Shown one piece after another: positions 61,022-64,000 of a stretch of DNA of 64,000 nt; within the stretch, counting starts at the first letter, position 1; every line of letters begins with the position of its first letter. The notes under the pieces are model-generated. The model saw nothing but the letters and a program-made list of their open reading frames with translations, was not told where the DNA came from and made no database searches. Location: positions 8,457,507-8,521,506 of the forward strand of contig NZ_QFRX01000001.1 of the NCBI RefSeq assembly GCF_003143935.1. Direction: 5' to 3'. Source of the DNA: Streptomyces sp. Act143 (GTDB lineage: Bacteria > Actinomycetota > Actinomycetes > Streptomycetales > Streptomycetaceae). The position numbers and the translations under genes are program-made.

Positions 61022-62191
61022 ATGTTCGGAATCGTCAGACCCTGCCGCCATCGGCTCGGTGAGCAACTCAAGACCCAATGGATGGCGCATTTGTGCGGGC
61101 TGTGTCTCGCACTGCGCAAGGACCACGGGCAGTTCGCGCGGATCGTCACCAATTACGACGGGCTGCTGATATCGGTTCTGACGGAGGCTCAGGCGCCGAG
61201 TGCCGCCGGGGGGAGGCGTACGGCGGGGCCCTGTCCGTTGCGCGGAATGCGCACCGCCTCCGTCGCCGACGGTGAGGGGGCGAGGCTCTCCGCCGCCGTC
61301 TCGCTGGTGCTCGCCTCGGCCAAGGTCCGGGACCATGTCGCCGACGGGGACGGGCTGCTGGCCCGCAAGCCGGTCGCGCTCGCGGCGCGCCGGGTCGCGT
61401 CGAGCTGGGGCGCGGCGGGGGCGCGCAGCGGGTCCGCGGTCGGGTTCGACACCGCCGTACTCGTCGACGCCGTCGACCGGCAGCTCGGCATCGAGGCGCT
61501 CGCCGGACCCGGGACGCCGATCCTGACCGTCACCGAACCGACCGAGACCGCGACGGCGGCCGCCTTCGCGCACACGGCCGTGCTGGCCGGGCGGCCGGGC
61601 AACGCCGCACCGCTCGCCGAGGCCGGGCGGCTCTTCGGGCGGCTGGCGCATCTGCTGGACGCCGTGGAGGACAGGGAAACTGACGCCGCGTCGGGTGCGT
61701 GGAACCCGCTGACGGCCACGGGGACCTCGCTGACGGAGGCGCGGCGGCTCGCCGACGACGCGGTGCACGGGATTCGGCTGGCGTTGCGGGAGGTGGAGTT
61801 CGGCGACGCCAAGCTGGCGCATGTGCTGCTCGTGCATGAGCTGCGGGGGTCCGTGGACCGTGCCTTCGGTTCGGCGTCGTGCGGACACGGGGGTGCGGCC
61901 ACCCTGTCCTCGCCGTACGCCCCTTCCGGCCCCGGTGGCCCCGGCGTTCCGCCGCCCCCGGAGCCGCCCCGCCGGGACCGGCGCGGGCTGCTCGCGGGGT
62001 GTGCGGTGTGGCTGGGGCTCGCCTGCACCTGCCAGATGTGCTGCGGGGAGTTCGAGGACCCGTGGAGCCGGCAGCGCCGGGAAGGGCTGTGCAATCAGTG
62101 CGACGGGTGCGGCGACTGCGGTGACTGCTGCAGTTGCTGCGAGTGCTGCGGGAACTGCTGCGACGGCTGCGACTGCGGGTGCGACTGCTGA
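61022..62191 (+). CDS. DUF5685-like protein with a Cys-rich C-terminal tail
   Basis: This 389-aa protein begins MFGIVRPCRHRLGEQLKTQW and MAHLCGLCLALRKDHGQFAR, a pattern I associate with DUF5685 but cannot confirm. A long helical middle follows, then a Pro-rich spacer, one short hydrophobic segment and a tail in which 16 of about 34 residues are cysteines, mostly in CxxC/CC patterns (CNQCDGCGDCGDCC and so on). With five more just before it, about 21 of the last 60 residues are Cys. It resembles a metal-binding or disulfide-rich tail. Function unknown. Confidence 0.8.
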   Translation: MFGIVRPCRHRLGEQLKTQWMAHLCGLCLALRKDHGQFARIVTNYDGLLISVLTEAQAPSAAGGRRTAGPCPLRGMRTASVADGEGARLSAAVSLVLASAKVRDHVADGDGLLARKPVALAARRVASSWGAAGARSGSAVGFDTAVLVDAVDRQLGIEALAGPGTPILTVTEPTETATAAAFAHTAVLAGRPGNAAPLAEAGRLFGRLAHLLDAVEDRETDAASGAWNPLTATGTSLTEARRLADDAVHGIRLALREVEFGDAKLAHVLLVHELRGSVDRAFGSASCGHGGAATLSSPYAPSGPGGPGVPPPPEPPRRDRRGLLAGCAVWLGLACTCQMCCGEFEDPWSRQRREGLCNQCDGCGDCGDCCSCCECCGNCCDGCDCGCDC

Positions 62192-62539
62192 ACCGCCGCA
62201 AACCGGCCGCCCGGTGCCGCGGCACCGCCGTGAGGGCGTTCCGTCCGGGGCGTCTACGCGGCCCGGCGGCTGGTCGCGCTGGTCCGTGAAGGGGTGCGGG
62301 GCGTAGGGCCCTGGCCCTCCGCCCCCGAGAAATGGCCAACTCTTGGTCGACACATGGGTGGTTCAAAGCTTGACGGCCGAAAGGCGCCCTTGCGCCGACC
62401 GGTCGTTCGGCCGAATACTCCCCCCAGCGCTTGTCAGGGGCACGGCGTGTTCGGAATCCGGACATGCGAGGTCCCTGGCTGCGCCTCACGGGCCCCGACC
62501 CCACGCGGGCCCCCGACTTCCCCTGGGAGGGAACGAAAA
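62192..62539 (+). promoter_or_regulatory. 348-bp upstream region of the S1 protease
   Basis: CGGCCGAA (62374-62381) and TTCGGCCG (62406-62413) are exact inverted repeats 24 nt apart. A TTGACG at 62370-62375 overlaps the left arm and may be a -35, but no clear -10 is found. No ORF is credible here. Confidence 0.4.
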
Positions 62540-63442
62540 GTGAGGATCAAGCGCACCACCCCCCGCAGCGGTATCACGAGACGGACCCGGCTGATCGCCG
62601 TCTCCACCGGACTCGTGGCCGCCGCCGCGATCGCGATCCCCAACGCGAGCGCATCGGATGTGTCCACCTTCAGCACCACCCAGCTCAAGAGCGCCAGTAA
62701 CTCGGTGCTCAAGGCCGACATCCCGGGCACCGCCTGGGCGGTCGACAGCAAGACCAACCGTGTCGTCGTCACCGTCGACAGCACCGTCTCCAAGGCCGAG
62801 ATCGCCAAGCTCAAGCGGCAGGCGGGCGCCAACGCCGATGCGCTGACGATCAAGAAGACCCCGGGCAAGTTCCAGAAGCTCATCTCCGGCGGCGACGCCA
62901 TCTATGCGAGTAGCTGGCGCTGCTCGCTGGGCTTCAACGTCCAGGACAACAGCGGGAACTACTACTTCCTGACCGCCGGTCACTGCACCGACGGCGCGGG
63001 TACCTGGTGGTCGAACTCGTCCCACTCGACCACGCTCGGCAGCACCGCCGGCTCCAGCTTCCCGACCAACGACTACGGCATCGTGCGCTACACGAACACG
63101 TCGGTCACCAAGTCGGGCTCCGTGGGCAGCCAGGACATCGCCAGTGCCGCCACGCCTTCCGTCGGCACCACGGTGTACCGCCGCGGCTCCACCACCGGCA
63201 CGCACAGCGGCCGGGTCACCGCCCTCAACGCGACCGTCAACTACGGCGGCGGCGACATCGTCTACGGCATGATCCAGACCACGGTCTGCGCCGAGCCCGG
63301 CGACTCCGGCGGCCCGCTGTACGGCGGCACCGTCGCCTACGGTCTGACCTCCGGCGGCAGCGGCAACTGCACCTCCGGCGGGACGACGTTCTTCCAGCCG
63401 GTCACCGAGGCGCTGAGCGCGTACGGGGTCCACGTCTACTAG
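62540..63442 (+). CDS. Secreted S1 serine protease of the streptogrisin/alpha-lytic type
   Basis: This 300-aa prepro-enzyme has a signal peptide (about 1-38, ending NASAS), a pro-region (about 40-115) and a chymotrypsin-like protease starting near ISGGDAIYASSWRCSLGFNV. The triad is His in TAGHC, Asp in NDYGIVRY and Ser in EPGDSGGP, with cysteines typical of SGPA/SGPB. GTG 62540 has GGAGGG upstream. It would be secreted as a zymogen; specificity cannot be read from sequence alone. Confidence 0.93.
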   Translation: MRIKRTTPRSGITRRTRLIAVSTGLVAAAAIAIPNASASDVSTFSTTQLKSASNSVLKADIPGTAWAVDSKTNRVVVTVDSTVSKAEIAKLKRQAGANADALTIKKTPGKFQKLISGGDAIYASSWRCSLGFNVQDNSGNYYFLTAGHCTDGAGTWWSNSSHSTTLGSTAGSSFPTNDYGIVRYTNTSVTKSGSVGSQDIASAATPSVGTTVYRRGSTTGTHSGRVTALNATVNYGGGDIVYGMIQTTVCAEPGDSGGPLYGGTVAYGLTSGGSGNCTSGGTTFFQPVTEALSAYGVHVY

Positions 63443-63471
63443 GCCTCGGCCGGTAGTCGCCCAGCGTTCAC

Positions 63472-63504
63472 GAGCCCCCGTACGCGACTCGCGTGCGGGG
63501 GCTC
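63472..63504 (+). terminator. Terminator after the S1 protease
   Basis: GAGCCCCCGTACGC pairs with GCGTGCGGGGGCTC (14 bp, one G-U) over a 5-nt loop, 30 nt after the stop. Confidence 0.8.
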
Positions 63505-63586
63505 CCCCTTGGTCGCGTGGCGGAGTTACCGTCGAACCACGGGAAGTACTCCCTGTGCACGTCCACGACGGACCCTGGGGGCCGTG

Positions 63587-64000
63587 ATGGTCGAGGAGTT
63601 GGTGGCGGCGGGGGTGGCTCTCACGTCCGCCGGAGCGGTGTACGCGATGGCCGCGGCGCGGGTCGTCAAACAGTACGAACGGGGTGTGGTCTTCCGCCTC
63701 GGCAAGCTCCGCTCACAGGTGCGCGGCCCGGGATTCACCATGATCATCCCGGGCGTCGACAAGCTCCGTAAGGTCAACATGCAGATCGTGACGATGCCGG
63801 TGCCCGCGCAGGAGGGCATCACCCGGGACAACGTCACGGTACGGGTCGACGCCGTCGTCTACTTCAAGGTGACCTCGCCGGCCGAGGCGGTCGTGCGGGT
63901 CGAGGACTACCGGTTCGCCGTCTCGCAGATGGCGCAGACCTCGCTGCGGTCGATCATCGGCAAGAGCGAGCTGGACGACCTGCTCTCCAACCGCGAGAAG
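63587..64000 (+). CDS. SPFH/band-7 (stomatin-like) membrane protein, truncated by window end
   Basis: The frame runs from ATG 63587 to the end of the window (138 codons visible). After a short N-terminal hydrophobic segment, VVKQYERGVVFRLGKLRSQV and RGPGFTMIIPGVDKLRKVNM, then DNVTVRVDAVVYFKVTSPAE, are stomatin/band-7 hallmarks. Such proteins organise membrane domains and often pair with a NfeD protein and proteases. GTG 63584 is a one-codon longer alternative. Confidence 0.85.
   Translation, partial: MVEELVAAGVALTSAGAVYAMAAARVVKQYERGVVFRLGKLRSQVRGPGFTMIIPGVDKLRKVNMQIVTMPVPAQEGITRDNVTVRVDAVVYFKVTSPAEAVVRVEDYRFAVSQMAQTSLRSIIGKSELDDLLSNREK

Noticed and set aside
62294..62539. N-terminal extension of the S1 protease
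   Set aside because: The frame is open upstream, but the residues are promoter-like DNA in translation; GTG 62540 has GGAGGG and a normal signal peptide follows.

Overview
This is a stretch of a high-GC actinobacterial chromosome, almost certainly Streptomyces. GC-rich third codon positions, frequent GTG starts and 4-nt stop/start overlaps point there, as do the gene families present: a SepF paralogue, LysM-bearing Rpf proteins, streptogrisin-type S1 protease, chromosomal scpA/scpB, and many low-complexity Streptomyces-type proteins. From memory, the backbone follows the order known around Mycobacterium tuberculosis Rv1692-Rv1713: HAD phosphatase, small protein, tlyA, nadK, recN, pyrG, NUDIX, parA, scpA, scpB, pseudouridine synthase, cmk, der. 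I could not run an alignment.

Layout, 0-20 kb: a HAD phosphatase is followed by an iron-regulated FecCD-type permease/permease/ATPase operon, an SCP2-like protein, and the conserved run tlyA-nadK-recN. Next come a compact MraY/WecA-like membrane protein with a GT4 glycosyltransferase. An accessory block follows: a PucR regulator divergent from an APC permease plus Tat-exported amine oxidase, a berberine-bridge-type flavoprotein, the decayed remains of a divergent lysE/lysR pair, and a GH15 glycosidase.

20-42 kb: pyrG, an ADP-ribose NUDIX hydrolase, a STAND/TPR-like protein and ald lead into the segregation operon parA - ribbon-helix-helix partner - scpA - scpB - pseudouridine synthase. Then come a 45-aa ORF with a DinB-like protein, a DUF72 protein divergent from an nrtR/ADP-ribosylglycohydrolase operon with an NrtR-like operator, and a 395-bp internally deleted IS5-family element. 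These are followed by an exported-protein/cytochrome-b-like/Rieske operon, chorismate mutase-tyrA, and cmk-plsC-der.

42-64 kb: two unknown Streptomyces-type proteins and a tandem pair of Rpf-LysM secreted hydrolases. Then a branched-chain-amino-acid-type ABC transporter in which both permeases and one ATPase are fused into a single 956-aa chain, with divergently transcribed lipoproteins. The rest is a WYL regulator, an orphan ctaD, an I78-like protein, a PAP2 phosphatase, a PIG-V-like mannosyltransferase, an MFS exporter, a glutaryl-CoA-dehydrogenase-like enzyme, a SepF paralogue, a DUF5685-like protein with a very cysteine-rich tail, a secreted S1 protease, and the start of an SPFH/band-7 protein cut by the window edge.

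Most noteworthy: the LivH-LivM-LivG fusion with three in-frame 99-bp linker repeats; the Rieske/cytochrome-b-like/exported-protein operon; the NrtR operator with nrtR-ADP-ribosylglycohydrolase; the 395-bp IS5 derivative flanked by CTAG; the lysE/lysR double remnant; a hairpin covering the Shine-Dalgarno of a 45-aa ORF; two unusually long convergent coding overlaps (101 and 122 nt); and repeated -10 hexamers 6-9 nt from start codons, suggesting leaderless mRNAs.
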